NCBI RefSeq assembly: GCF_028476545.1
Contig: NW_026732774.1
Location: forward strand, 112,001 to 176,000
Direction of reading: 5' to 3'
Length of the DNA: 64,000 bases
From: Physella acuta
Lineage: Eukaryota > Mollusca > Gastropoda > Physidae
The notes under the pieces are model-generated. The model saw only the letters and a list, made by a program, of their open reading frames with translations. It did no database searches and had not been told where the DNA came from. Positions 14,801 to 28,395 of this stretch are shown here, piece by piece; the first letter of the stretch is position 1, and each line of letters begins with the position of its first letter. Made by a program: the position numbers and the translations under genes.

Positions 14801-17800
14801 AACAAAGACAACGTATTTAGCACATGATAAAACAGATAATACATTTAGCACCTTGATCAAAACAAAGACAACGTATTTAGCACATGATAAAACAGATAAT
14901 ACATTTAGCACCTTGATCAAAACAAACACAACGTATTTAGCACATGATAAAACAGATAATACATTTAGCACCTTGATCAAAACAAAGACAACGTATTTAG
15001 CACATGATAAAACAGATAATACATTTAGCACCTGGATCAGAAGACACAACGTATTTAGTACATGAGAAAACAGCTGATACATTTAGCACCTGGATCAGAA
15101 AACAGAACGTATTTAGCACATGAGAAAAGAAATATATTGAAAACCTGAAGGGGGGATGTCATGTTAAGGCGTTAGAGTGCGTGATTGCTATTTCGTAAAG
15201 TCCCGCTTTCGGAACTGCCGAGCAGAAAAGGTTTGATAAAGAGGGACATTAACCAATCTAGGAGAGACAACTCTAAAATCAAACAACTGCTGCTTTATAG
15301 TATGTTTTTCTTGAATGGACAAAGAGTATGGGGGAAAATCCAGAAAAGCAGATAAAAGTCTTAGTCAACAGGCAATTAATATCATAGGATAAGTTACATG
15401 TTGGCATGCAAAACTTAATAGTGTTGAAGAAAATCCCCTTCAAATCCACAATCAAGAACAAAGAAGAAAAAGGAACTCCGGAAGAAAAAAAATAATATAC
15501 ACCACTCCTAATAAAACAACAAACAAAAAACATTTATCACCTGTGAAATAAAAAAGAAATATATTAAAGCATAAATGAAACAGAAGCGTAAAGTTTAATG
15601 TTTTGAAGAAAACAAAAAATCTATCTCCTGAATAAATGTATTTACAGGTGTAGGCCCTAAAAATATGTCGAAAAAAGTGCAAAAAATACTCAATCCTTCC
15701 AAAAAAGAAAATCTAGAAATCAAAAGTGTTACAAAAATTAAAAAAAAAAAGCTAAATAAATTCTCTCTGAAGAAAAGCTCAAAAACTAAAAACATTTTTA
15801 AAAAAAAGTAAAAATCATAATGAAAAAAATATGAAAAAAAAAAATTCGAAAAAAAAAAAATTCAAGATCAGACAAAAAAATGTGACACCTTCATAAAATA
15901 AACAACAAGCGAATGTAACACATTTAAAAACAAAAACAATGTCACATTCATTGAACAGCCTGAACATTTGGCAGCAGTTTTCCCATGCTTTTAGCACCTG
16001 AACACATTTTTGACACCAATTACCACAAACTCGAAACACAGCGCAACCCGCAAGGTGTCAGAGCAGAGCGTTACACCAGGGCTATTGTGTGGATATAATG
16101 TGCTTTAGCACATTCTTCAGGGGCCCCCACACCATTATAACGCTATGCCTTAAATCAAACATGACTTTAATGACGTTACCAGAAAGTTATTTCTACATCG
16201 CGGAAAAAAAAACAACAACAGAATTTAAAATGTTTTCATTCATAGAATTTTACAGTTCTGTTTTGTATGCACGATTGAGTGGTAGTGCAGACGATTTCTA
16301 AATCGTAAGCCTTGTGTTCAGATCCTTGAATTTTGGAATCTCAGTTCCAGAATCTGAAATAAGAGGACAAGACTGGAGCGAATAAGATGAGAAGAAGTGG
16401 CGCTAGGTGGGACACACTGGGAAAGGCTCACTCTATTGTGACACGCCGGGTGCTTGAGTGGAACCCTCAGGGGAGGCGAAAGCGAGGGAACCCAAGACAG
16501 ACCTGGAGGCGGAGTCTTCTTGAAGTCTACTTGACGAACTGAAGACAGTAGGAATGTATTGAAAGACTGCAAAATCAACAGCCGGGGACCGGACAAAATG
16601 GAAGCTTATGGTTGAGGAGGTCCTATGCTCCACAGGGAGAAAAGTGGTTTGTTTCATAAGTGTTCAGTTCCCGTGCTCTACCCCCATATGACGTCACAGA
16701 GTCCACCAAACATGAATGGGTGCCATCTAACTAAACTAAAGACTTCAGGTTATAGAACTGATCCACATTATCCCTTCACATGACGAGATCACAGAAACAG
16801 TGTGACTCTATTAGCATTGAAATCCGAAAATATTAAGTTTACAACTTGAACTAATTTAAAGTTTGGTTATTTTTTTAACAAGAGTTAAAAAAAAAAGAAA
16901 GAAAAAAAAACATTATAATTTTGCGAGTTGTATTATTATTCTGATGTGGGTCAGTGGTTTTTAACACGTTTTTATTAACTCAGCTTCGCGTGGATGTGTT
17001 TGTTGTTAAAATTGACATCGAAAATTAGCCCACTTCTGATTGCTCTATAGATCTGAAATTTGGCATGCAGGTTACTTTCGCCTAACAATTTCAGATGCAA
17101 TCATAAAAACTAGCAATTAGAGACCGTAATTAGCTTAATTTAATTACGCCCAAAGGACCATAAAATTGAGGACATGATTTCTAAAGATACCGACAAGACT
17201 GGAGGCTTGCTGACACAGTTACTTCGGCCCCAATCGATGTGAGCGCGCTGGCCGTGATCGTATAGTGGTTAGTACTTCGCGTTGTGGCCGCGACAACCCA
17301 GGTTCGAATCCTGGTCGCTCAAGATTTTTTTAGTCCGTGTATTTATAAACACTTAGTCAATTCATACTTAATCAAGTCATTAGATAAAGTAGAAAATAAA
17401 CTATATAAAAAACTTTTTTTAAAAACCACGTTTTTCATGTGTAGCAACGGACTAAAAAGGAGAAAATAAAATACTTAAAAAAAACTTTTTAAAAAACCAC
17501 GTTTTTCTTGTGGACTAAAAAGTAGAAAATAACTATTTACATACATTTGATGACAAAAAACGTGGGTCGGGCAGATGGGTCGGGAAATTTGATGGTGAAC
17601 GTACCCACGTTTTTTGTCATCAAATGTATGTAAATAGTTATTTTCTACTTTTTAGTCCACAAGAAAAACGTGGTTTTTTAAAAAGTTTTTTTTAAGTATT
17701 TTATGTAAGTTGATCTGAACGTACTCTTGACATGAAATAAGGAGTAAAAGTTCACAGACATAGATCTTCATGACATGAACTGGAAAGTTTTAATGGGTTG

Positions 17801-20800
17801 ATATGTATACTTGACCTGGTCCATACAATTATATTGTGAAGGATTTCTATTTCTATTAAGATAAACATTTATACCACCCCCCTCCCCATTAAATAAATTA
17901 TTCTGAAATCGAATAAAAAATGGAAAGAGCAAACAATTCACTGAAAGCGACAGTTATGTCCCTTGGGTAGGGCCGTTTGACGTCAGCAAGTTCTCATTTC
18001 CAATAGTACATTTTAGACTTTAAAAATAATTCCCTTTTTAATTGGGTATCTCAAGCTTCAATACCCTAGGTAGTGTCTGCCAGTGGCGTAGGCAGGGGGG
18101 GGGGGGCTAGGGGGGATCATAACCCCCCCCCCATAGACCCCTCGGTATATATATATACAAAGTATGAGGGGGGTGTAAATCTAAAGTTTGAGGGGGGGGT
18201 GCAAATCGAAAGTTTGAGGGGGGGGTGGAAATAAAAAGTTTGAGGGGGAGGTGCAAATCGAAAGTTTGTCCCCGGGTAAAAATTGGACCCCCCCCCCCTT
18301 GAGACGATCATGGCTACGCCACTGGTGTCTACTATCTACTTAATAATTTATTTGTCAAAATATCAATTGACTAATGACTGGATCACAAGACTGGGATGAA
18401 ATAGCCAAAGACAAGGGAGGGAGAAAGTAGGTCTAAATGCCCAAAGCAGGTGTGGAAAAGTCCGTTTAAATCTCCCGGATTGATTTGATGTATCTCCCTA
18501 TTCTATGATCGATTTTTATATCAGTTGCAACACTATCTATAAAAGAAGAGGTACTTTTCGATTATGCTTTTTAAAGCTTATAGTGCTTTTAATTAAGTCT
18601 GCAAATTTCTATTAACAAAAATATATATTTCTTACTGACAGTACATACGTTAAATTTGTAGCAACAAAAAATCAAAACGCATAATATCGGCGTCAATATG
18701 TAGAATGATTGCCTAGTTGAAAGTATTCTGTTCAGCAGTGTGGAGTTTTGAGTTCTGTTTTATCAATTCGAACTAAATCTGACTGCACACAATCACCCGA
18801 AATAACAGAAATCTTTTTGGTATCAATCCAATTTTAATTTCAGCATCGTGTTATATTTTTAGTTCGTTGGCTGCAAACAAAAGAAAACAAAATGCAACTA
18901 AAACTAACCGCCCTGAATTCGTATTTGCGCGACGTCAATACTTTGATGACGATTCAGTATTCTTTCCAGCTTTCTACCAGTGTTTCTTCCTGATTTTTTT
19001 TCCGTGGGGGCGCTTAAAATTTTCGGGGGGACGGGGACGGACTGAAATTCCAGCGAGGGGTGGGGGGCGGACACTGTTAAAACTATATATGTTCTATATA
19101 AATTCAGGTTCGTTCGTGGGGGCGGTATACTCTCTTCACGGGGGGGGGGGGGGGAGGGGGGGCTCCAAAGAGATGCCTGTAAGAAACACTGCTTTCTGCT
19201 TTCCTGATTAGGAATCTTAACACTTAATATGGAGGCTAGATTAGGTTTAGTGTTAAGGTTGAGTATGTGCAGTACTTGTGAAAAAATATGATGGTTAGTC
19301 GAATCGACAATTAAATTTTATTTCAGGTCGGTAACTGTAGCAATTGTTTTCCGGCTGTTTAATGTTAGCTTAGGCCTATACTGTTAAAAATAGTCTTGAT
19401 TGTAAAGATTATTCAGTCTAACAAAAAATAAGTAAATACATACCTCAGTAAAGACTGCACTATCAAGGAATTATTTTTCGAAAGATGTTTACTCTGATGA
19501 CATATTCTATTCAAGATGTTAATTAATTTTTGTGGCTGACGTCTAACATTAACATAAATTATTAGACTAAAGCTGACTGTAAATAAGTCATACCTTAGCG
19601 GCATTAATAGTTTTAGAAGAGGTTTCTTTTCAGTATCGATTATTTTTAGTTCGCTGACTTCTAATATAAAGATAAAATATTTTGACAAAATCTAACAGCC
19701 CACAAATGGCACATTTACAGCGTTAAGGCCTTTAGTGATAGAAGAGTTTTCTTTTAAGTATAGTTTTTTCTTTAGTTGGCTGACTGTTAACATAAACATA
19801 ATATTTCATCTAAATCTGACTCTAAACAAATCTCACCTTGGCGGCATCAATGGCTTTAGTGATAGAAGAGTTTTCTTTAAACAAAAACTTAACATATCGG
19901 ATCTAAATCAGACTCTAAACAAAGCCTACCTTGGCGGCATCAATGTCTTTAGTTATAAAAGAGTTTTGTTTGAACAACACACATTTTTAGAACTAAACCT
20001 GACTCTAAACAAATCTCACCTTAGCAGCATCAATGCCTTTAGTAATAGAAGAGTTTTCTTCAAACAAAATCACAAATTTGAGAACTAAACCTGACTCTAA
20101 ACAAATCTCACCTTAGCAGCATCAATGCCTTTAGTAATAGAAGAGTTTTCTTCAAACAAAATCACAAATTTGAGAACTAAATCAGACTCTAAACAAATCT
20201 CACCTTAGCAGCATCAATGCCTTTAGTAATAGAAGAGTTTTCTTCAAACAAAATCACAAATTTGAGAACTAAATCAGACTCTAAACAAATCTCACCTTAG
20301 CAGCATCAATGCCTTTAGTAATAGAAGAGTTTTCTTCAAACAAAATCACAAATTTGAGAACTAAATCAGACTCTAAACAAATCTCACCTTAGCAGCATCA
20401 ATGCCTTTAGTAATAGAAGAGTTTTCTTCAAACAAAATCACAAATTTGAGAACTAAATCAGACTCTAAACAAATCTCACCTTAGCAGCATCAATGCCTTT
20501 AGTAATAGAAGAGTTTTCTTCAAACAAAATCACAAATTTGAGAACTAAATCAGACTCTAAACAAATCTCACCTTAGCAGCATCAATGCCTTTAGTAATAG
20601 AAGAGTTTTCTTCAAACAAAATCACAAATTTGAGAACTAAATCAGACTCTAAACAAATCCCACCTTGGCGGCATCAATGCCTTTAGTAATAGAAGAGTTT
20701 TCTTCAAACAAAATCACAAATTTGAGAACTAAATCAGACTCTAAACAAATCTCACCTTGGCGGCATCAATGCCTTTAGTAATAGAAGAGTTTTCTTCAAA

Positions 20801-22257
20801 CAAAATCACAAATTTGAGAACTAAATCTGACTCTAAACAAATCCCACCTTGGCGGCATCAATGCCTTTAGTAATAGAAGAGTTTTCTTCAAACAAAATCA
20901 CAAATTTGAGAACTAAATCAGACTCTAAACAAATCTCACCTTGGCGGCATCAATGCCTTTAGTGATAGCCCAAGTAGAGACGATGTAGTCCATGACCCTC
21001 TCACTCAGCGACTTGGGGACGTCGTGCAGCTTCATGAACTCACGGACACTGTTCAGCATATCGTGGTACCTGGCAAAGCTGGCGTAGAACTGCTGGAAGA
21101 TGGTGGTCACGTTGCTGAAGATGGTGGCGTACAACAGAGCTGGGGGGGAGGAGGGAGATTTTGTTTTGTTTAAACTGTGGGGTATTGGTAAATTGAGTTA
21201 TCTTCTTCTTCGTTCTTAATAGGCTTGAAAAATCTATGTAATCATACTAAAAAAAAAATATGGCAAGTGATAAAATTATAGTTACATTGGTAAAATTAGA
21301 GCTGTTTGGGAACCATCGATTACACTCATTTTTATATTTTTGTACTGATAATAAGCCGTAGAGAAGCCGTTTGGAATTATTTTTATCAATTGAAATATTT
21401 TTAAAAAAAAACGCCCTCAACCACTTCTTTAAGTCAACCGGAGTGACGATGAACGTCACAGTGGCGTAGGCAGGGGGGTTAGGGGGTTAGGGGGTCATAA
21501 CCCCCCCCCCCCATAGACCCCTCGGAATATAGAAAAAGTATGAGGGGGGGAGGGTGTGAAAATCGAAAGTTTGAGGGGGGGGGGGTGCAAATCGAAAGTT
21601 TGAGGGGGGTGTGCAAATCGAAAGTTTGTCCCCGGGTAAAAATTGGAACCCCCCCCCCCCTTGAGACGATCCTGGCTACGCCACTGGAACGTCACAATAC
21701 TTGTTTTCCATGATAAAATGCATAATAGCGGTCACTAGCCTGTTAGTGTATTTATTTGAAATAATATAACAACCCCTTTCTCCACAAAGCCCTGTAAAAT
21801 ATTCAATTTTTTAGAATAAGATGCTTTCTGGTAACAACCATTTGTAGACAGCTTTTCAAGCAATTTCCTCCACCACAATAAATTATTACGTGTCAATCTG
21901 TTATGCGCAAATAGGCCTTTGACTCAGATTTTAGCCTGCTTTTCTTATAGGATTTGCTTTCATTGATTTCATTCAAGAACAAACTACAAGGCAGCAGCTG
22001 TTTGATTTTTGAGTTGTCTCTCTTAGAAGAGTGGCTGTCCTCAGCTATCGCGCCTTATCTGTCGGTGGTTCCAACTCGAGACTTTTCGGTTTATCAACCA
22101 TGAGCTTTACCGACCCGACAACGCAGCCCCCCCCCCGAGTAAATGAAATAAAAGCCCACTTTTCAACCTCTGACTGCTATAAAATTAAACAATTGATCAA
22201 AAGCGAGAATCACGATTTGTCAGTTAACAAAAAAAAAATGGCCATAATTTATGATTT

Positions 22258-22288
<31 letters not shown>

Positions 22289-23305
22289 TGAATGCAATCC
22301 TATTAAAAATCCACAAAATAATTAGGGGAAATGATTATACATTTTATTACGCTATCGTAAAATTAACGCTACATAATTATTTGAGGTAGATAGCAATATT
22401 TGTAAAATACATAATTAACCGCTACGTTTTCAAACCGTTGTTTAATTAACCGTAGCAGCACATTCTCCGTTCCTTTAATTTCCATGTTTAAGTTTGGAGT
22501 TCAAATAACAAAATCAATATGGTTTTGAAATCGTGATCGAAATTTAAAAAAATTTAAAACCCCGGATGTAACTAAAAATAATCATGACTGTTTACCCATT
22601 TTGTACTGGCCCCAAATATAAATTTGCTCAGGGGCGGCTATTCAGGTTTTAGAGAACAGGGAGATAACTCGTGCGTTAAAAAAGGAATAATACAATTACA
22701 GGGCAATGGGCGGTTTACAATAGGTTTTGAAATATTAATGAGCGCACTTTGTACACAAATAAAAACAAAACAGTTACACGATGCTGTTGTTATTTTTTCT
22801 TAAAATAAAAAAAAAGTTTCTAAAAGTAGAGAGAGAAGGAGATAGAATGAGAGGGAGGGAGAGAGAGAAAAAGAGGGAGAGAGGGAGGGAGAGAGAGAGG
22901 GAGAGAGAGAGGGAAAAAGAGGGAGAGAGGGAGGGGGAGAGAGAGACAAAAAGAGGGAGAGAGAAAAAGAGGGATAGAGAGAGAAAAAGAGGGAGAGAGA
23001 GGGAGGGAGAGAGAGAGGGAGAGAGAGAGGGAGAGAGAGAGGGAGAGAGAGAGGGAGAGAGAGAGGGAAAAAGAGGGAGAGAGGGAGGGGGAGAGAGAGA
23101 GACAAAAAGAGGGAGAGACAGAGAGAGAGAGAGGGGGAGAGAGGGGGAGAAAGAGAAAAAGAGGGGGGGGGGAGAGAGAGAGGGAGAGAGAGATAGATAG
23201 AGAGAGAGAGAAAGAGAGAGAGGAAGAGAGAGAGAGTGGGAGGGAGAGAGAGGTAGAGAGAAAAAGAGGGGGAGAGAGAGGGAGGGAGAGAGAGAAAGAG
23301 AGGGG

Positions 23306-23354
<49 letters not shown>

Positions 23355-26300
23355 GTGTGTAACGTAAAAAAATTGTATTATATTTTTTTACTCTGCGGAT
23401 GGTTTTTCGTCTGTTATAGTTTTATTGAACAAAATTAAATATCTGCCGTGAAAGGAAAACTGAAATGATCCGACTAATTGGATTTTAATTATTTCTCGAA
23501 GCCAATCAAACGTGCGAGATTAACACGACGGGAGATCGAGATCAATAGACTCCAGGTTTTATTTTAAGCTGCCAACAAGTGCTGTCATTGAGCTCAGCGA
23601 CATGAAAACATCAACAACTACAAGCAAACCTATATTATATGCTAGGTTGATAATTCAAGCATATAGGCCTACTTAACTGCAGCACGCAGTTAATACACAC
23701 CAGCACAAACTCACACACCATATAGCCCAAAAGCACCTAGCACATCCCAGCTACCACAAGCACGCCGCTTGATTTGACCCTCAACATGCCCTAACACAAT
23801 TCAACCTCCCTACAAAAACCCAGAACCCTTCCACCCCTAACTTTCCCAACACTAACCCACCCGCCCCTAACCCATCCACCTCTAACCCATACATCCCTAA
23901 CACCCATCCCAAACACCAATAACCTAACACCCTTAACTCATCCACCCCAAACCCAACACCCCTAACGCAACACCCCTAACTCAACACCCCTAACCCTTCA
24001 ACTACTAACACATCCACCCCTAACCCATCCACCCCGTACACGGCCTTACCGATCAATACATGCAAACTAACCCCCCACAACAACCACTAACCACAATCTC
24101 TTAATCCAACCCACCACAGCCCTTACCAACAACCCGGACACAACGCTCCTCATACATCTCTCATCAACACCCCCCCCCTCCCAAACCAACACCCAGAATC
24201 ACACTCCCACAAAACACCCACACGCCCACACCACCACCACCGAACATCATCACCCAACACCCTCACACAACACTCTATCCACCCCCCCCCCAGCCCCCCC
24301 CCCCCCCCCCCCAAACACCCCCACCCCCACTCACCTCCAGTGATCATCATGAAGACACAAAACAACTTCTCCGCCTGTGTATTGGCCGCGACGTTCCCGA
24401 CCCTCTGCCCATCACCCCCACCCACCAAACTCCCCTCCCCCCAAACACCTCCCCCACCCCTAACTCACCTCCTGTAATCATCATGAAGACACAAAACAAC
24501 TTCTCCGCCTGTGTATTGGCCGCCACGTTCCCGAACCCGACCCTCTACCCATCACCCCCACACCTCGCCCCACCCACCAACCCCCCCCCCCTCCCCCCAA
24601 ACACCTCCCCCACCCCCCCACTCACCTCCTGTGATCATCATGAAGACACAAAACAACTTCTCCGCCTGTGTATTGGCCGCCACGTTCCCGAACCCGACCC
24701 CCGTCATACAGGACAGCGTGAAGTACAGGGCAGTCAGGTACCTCATCTCCTTGCTGGGCCCGCCCAGGATGTCGTCGTTGTTGGTGCTGTTGGCGGGACG
24801 GAAGGCCTCCTACCAGAGTTCAAAGGTCAATTTTAAAAACCCATTTTCATGTTACATTATCACGCAACATCGTCAACCACATATCACGGGGGAAGTAATC
24901 GCTACAATAGCAACCATACTTTTATTAACGTAATTTTTAAATATTTTTAACGTAAAATAGCACAGCATAACAAAACATAGCACATCACCGTAAAGCTAGA
25001 CAACAGCCAAGAACCCTGTCCAGGATAAGAAATGGGCATACACATATTATCATACCAACACGATGCTTTAACAACTTTTTTTTAAAAAGTGTTTTCTGGT
25101 AGCAAATATTTGTGATACTTAATGAAAAGATCTACATTTATCCTAAGACCTTATATTATTAAAACAAGCCACATTTATTCACTAAAAGAGCCTCATTTAT
25201 TTAAAGAGCCACATTTATTTACATGAAAAGCCTCATTTATTTATACAACCAGCCCTATGCCTCGTTATAATCTTCTCCCGTTCGTGCCCAAGACACACGA
25301 GGCAGGTGAAGTAGAGTTCATCTGTTTCAATGACATCGGCATTTGAAAAAAATAGTGAGATCAGCACTATGCCCAGCCGACTTTGCTTTCCCTATGTGAA
25401 TTAGGTACCCATCAGCGCTAGGTGGACTCATTGACGTTGTTTTGACTTGAACCCAGAAACCCTATGCTTATTGTTGTGAATGAGATCTCACATCACAACA
25501 ATAGGGCTGGTAAGTAGGTCACCAACCAGTTCTACGGTTCGATAAAAACTGCATGAGCCATTTAACTGGTTGGTGACCTACTTACCAGCCCTATTATGCT
25601 ATGTATTACCTTGGTGACTTTGGCCAAGTCGGGCAGCCAGCCGTACCCTACATCACTGACAAGGTCGGCCCAACCAATGTTGTACCAGATACAGGCGAAC
25701 CAATGGGCGAAGAGGATGAAGACCAGGATGAGAAGGACCAACATGGCGGCGCCGTACTCCAGGTAGTGGTCCAGTTTTCTGACCACCCGGCCCAGGCGTA
25801 GGAGCCGCACCACCTTGAGGGCGCTGAATAACGTGCTGATGCCCTGGTGAGGTAAATATTATTATAAAGATATTATAAATATAAAGATGGCGTAACTAGG
25901 GTGTGATGTTGGCGGAATGGGGCTTCGAGACCAGGTAGTGGTCCAATTTTCTGACCACCCGGCCCCAGTTGTAGGAGCCGAACCACCTTGAGGGCGCTGA
26001 AAAATTTGCTAGACGTGCGGTTAAGGCCAAATGGCGTAAATAAGGTGTGCTTTGTGTGAAGGGGGCGTCCAGACCAGTTAGTAAAATAACTGTGTTTAAA
26101 GATATAAAAGGGAATAGAAAAAAACCTTTTAACCAGTCAACGAAATGTATATAATAAGCTACTGCCCTTATTATTGTTGAAAATCATCACCCCCACCCAC
26201 ACACCTAGAATTTAAGTCTACTCCCAAAAAGCTTTTATTGCCCCCCCCCCCCACCCTTATAAAAAAAAATTCTACAAGAAAACCTGACAGCCAAGAGGTA

Positions 26301-28328
26301 TAGCTCCATATATGAAGTCTTTAACAACCAAATTTACAACAACAAAAAAAATATGCTTTTTTGAACATTTTAAACTTGTCTAACACTTACATTGAAAGCC
26401 TTGCTTGTATTTAACCCTGAATATTACTAATGATTTTAATATATTAATATCTAATATACTATAGCATAGACCACATACATTATCCACGTATTGGAATGCA
26501 TTGAAGACGTCGTAAGGTAGACAGGACAGTAGGTCAATGACGAACCAGCTCTTGAGGTAGTTCATGCGTATCACCCGGGGGTCGGAGATGACCTCGCCGC
26601 TGGGGCCGACGAAGGTGGTGTGGAAGTTGAGGACAATGTCCACGAAGAACACGACATCAACCATGCTGTCGATGACCAGTAAGGGGAGCTGATCCATCGT
26701 CTTTACCTTGGATAATGGTAAAATGTTAGTTTTTTTTTTAAACGAAACAAATTTGAAATGTTTAGTGGACTGAAATAAAATAATGGAAAACACATCAATC
26801 GTGTTAAAGACCGTAAAAAACAACAGTGAAATGCTTTTTTTCCTCCTCAAGAAAACAATAAAACGAAACAAAATTTAAAGTAAAATTAAAAACGAGAAAT
26901 AATTTTAAAATATTTAATAAAATTATGAATTTTAACACAGTATTAATTTTAAAAAAGAACAGAATAGAAAAATAGAACATCGGATGCAAAGAATTTTAAA
27001 AATCTAGGAAAACAAAACAAACAAAAAAAAAAAATCACATTAAAAACATATGATTGTTTGGCAATACCATGGTGATACCATATTGGTGAGAATCACCTTA
27101 AAAGCAGCATTGTGGTGCACCGAGATGGTCACTCCATAATGGTGATACGAAAATGGTGAAACCAAAATGGTGAGACTCACCTTAAAAGCAGCGTTGTACG
27201 GCACCATCATGCTGACTCCATAATGGTGACTCCATAATGTTGACACCATAATGGTGATACCATAATGGTGACACCATAATGGTGATACCATAATGGTGAT
27301 ACCATATTGGTGACACTCACTTTAAAAGCAGCATTGTGGGGCACCATGATGGGGAGTCCATAATGGTGATACGAAAATGGTGACACCATTATGGTGACAC
27401 CGTAAGGGTGGTACCATATTGGCTAGACTCACCTTAAAAGCAGCGTTGTACGGCACCATGATGGCGGTGTAGAACGTGAGCACCAGGATGACCCAGTCCC
27501 AGATGGTCTTAAACAAGCAGTAGTGGAGGATGATGTGGGGAGGGGTCTTAGGCGCCTCCAGTCGGTACTGGGGGAGGACGTCGGTGCTGAGGTTCATCAT
27601 CTGTGGGGAGGGGGGAGAGAGTACGTCAGGATGGGGATCTTGTGGGAGGTGCTAGTGTAGGGGGTGGGAGTACGTCATGCATGGGATCTTGTGGGAGGTG
27701 GTAGTTGAATTGTAGGGGTGGGGGTGGGAGTACGTCAGGCTGGGGATTTGTGGGAGGTTGTATTGTGGGATTGGGAGTACGACATGAGGGGATTTTGTGG
27801 GAGGTGGTAGTTGAGGGGTGGGGGTGGGGGTACATCATGCATGGCATCTTGTGGGAGGTGGCAGTAGAATTGCAGGGGTGTGGGTGGGAGTACGACATGC
27901 ATGGGATCTTGTGGCAGTTCAATTGTAGGGGAGGGGGTGGGAGTAAGTCATACAGGAGATCTTGTGGGAGGTCTTAGTGTGGGAGTGGGAGGGGATCATG
28001 AATGGGATCTTGTGGGAGGTGGCAGTTGTAGCGGTGTATAAGATTGGTTGAGAGTGTGTGGTGGCAGATGCATTGGGGTGGGGGAATGGGGGGGGGGGGG
28101 TTGGAAGAGTTAAGTTCCCGTGTAGAAGTTAAGTCTAGGAGTTTTCGATAGAATGTCCAAAGGAATACAGGTGCTTTGTGTAATCTTGTGATGACACCCA
28201 TTGTTAGCTTAAAAAGTGTAGAGCGTAAAGTCCTATACTGAAATGTGCCGAAGTATTTTAGGCTAATAAAAAATTACACAAGGCATCATCGTGGGGGACG
28301 CCATTCACTGTCTTGAACCTGCGCATAA

Positions 28329-28395
<67 letters not shown>

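Noticed and set aside
14396-15082. 228-codon minus-strand frame and 210-codon plus-strand frame with repeating [11 protein letters not shown] / [11 protein letters not shown]
   Set aside because: The 60-bp period is a multiple of three, so any open unit stays open; no start context or non-repeat part.
19560-20936. CRISPR-like regular spacing of repeats
   Set aside because: Units are continuous tandem copies without unique spacers, in a eukaryotic intron.
22781-23200. Arg/Glu-rich frame of 139 codons
   Set aside because: Translation of a purine-only tract.
23800-24100. Telomere-like CCCTAA motifs
   Set aside because: Units are irregular (ccctaacccatccacc) and embedded in an intron; not a telomere.
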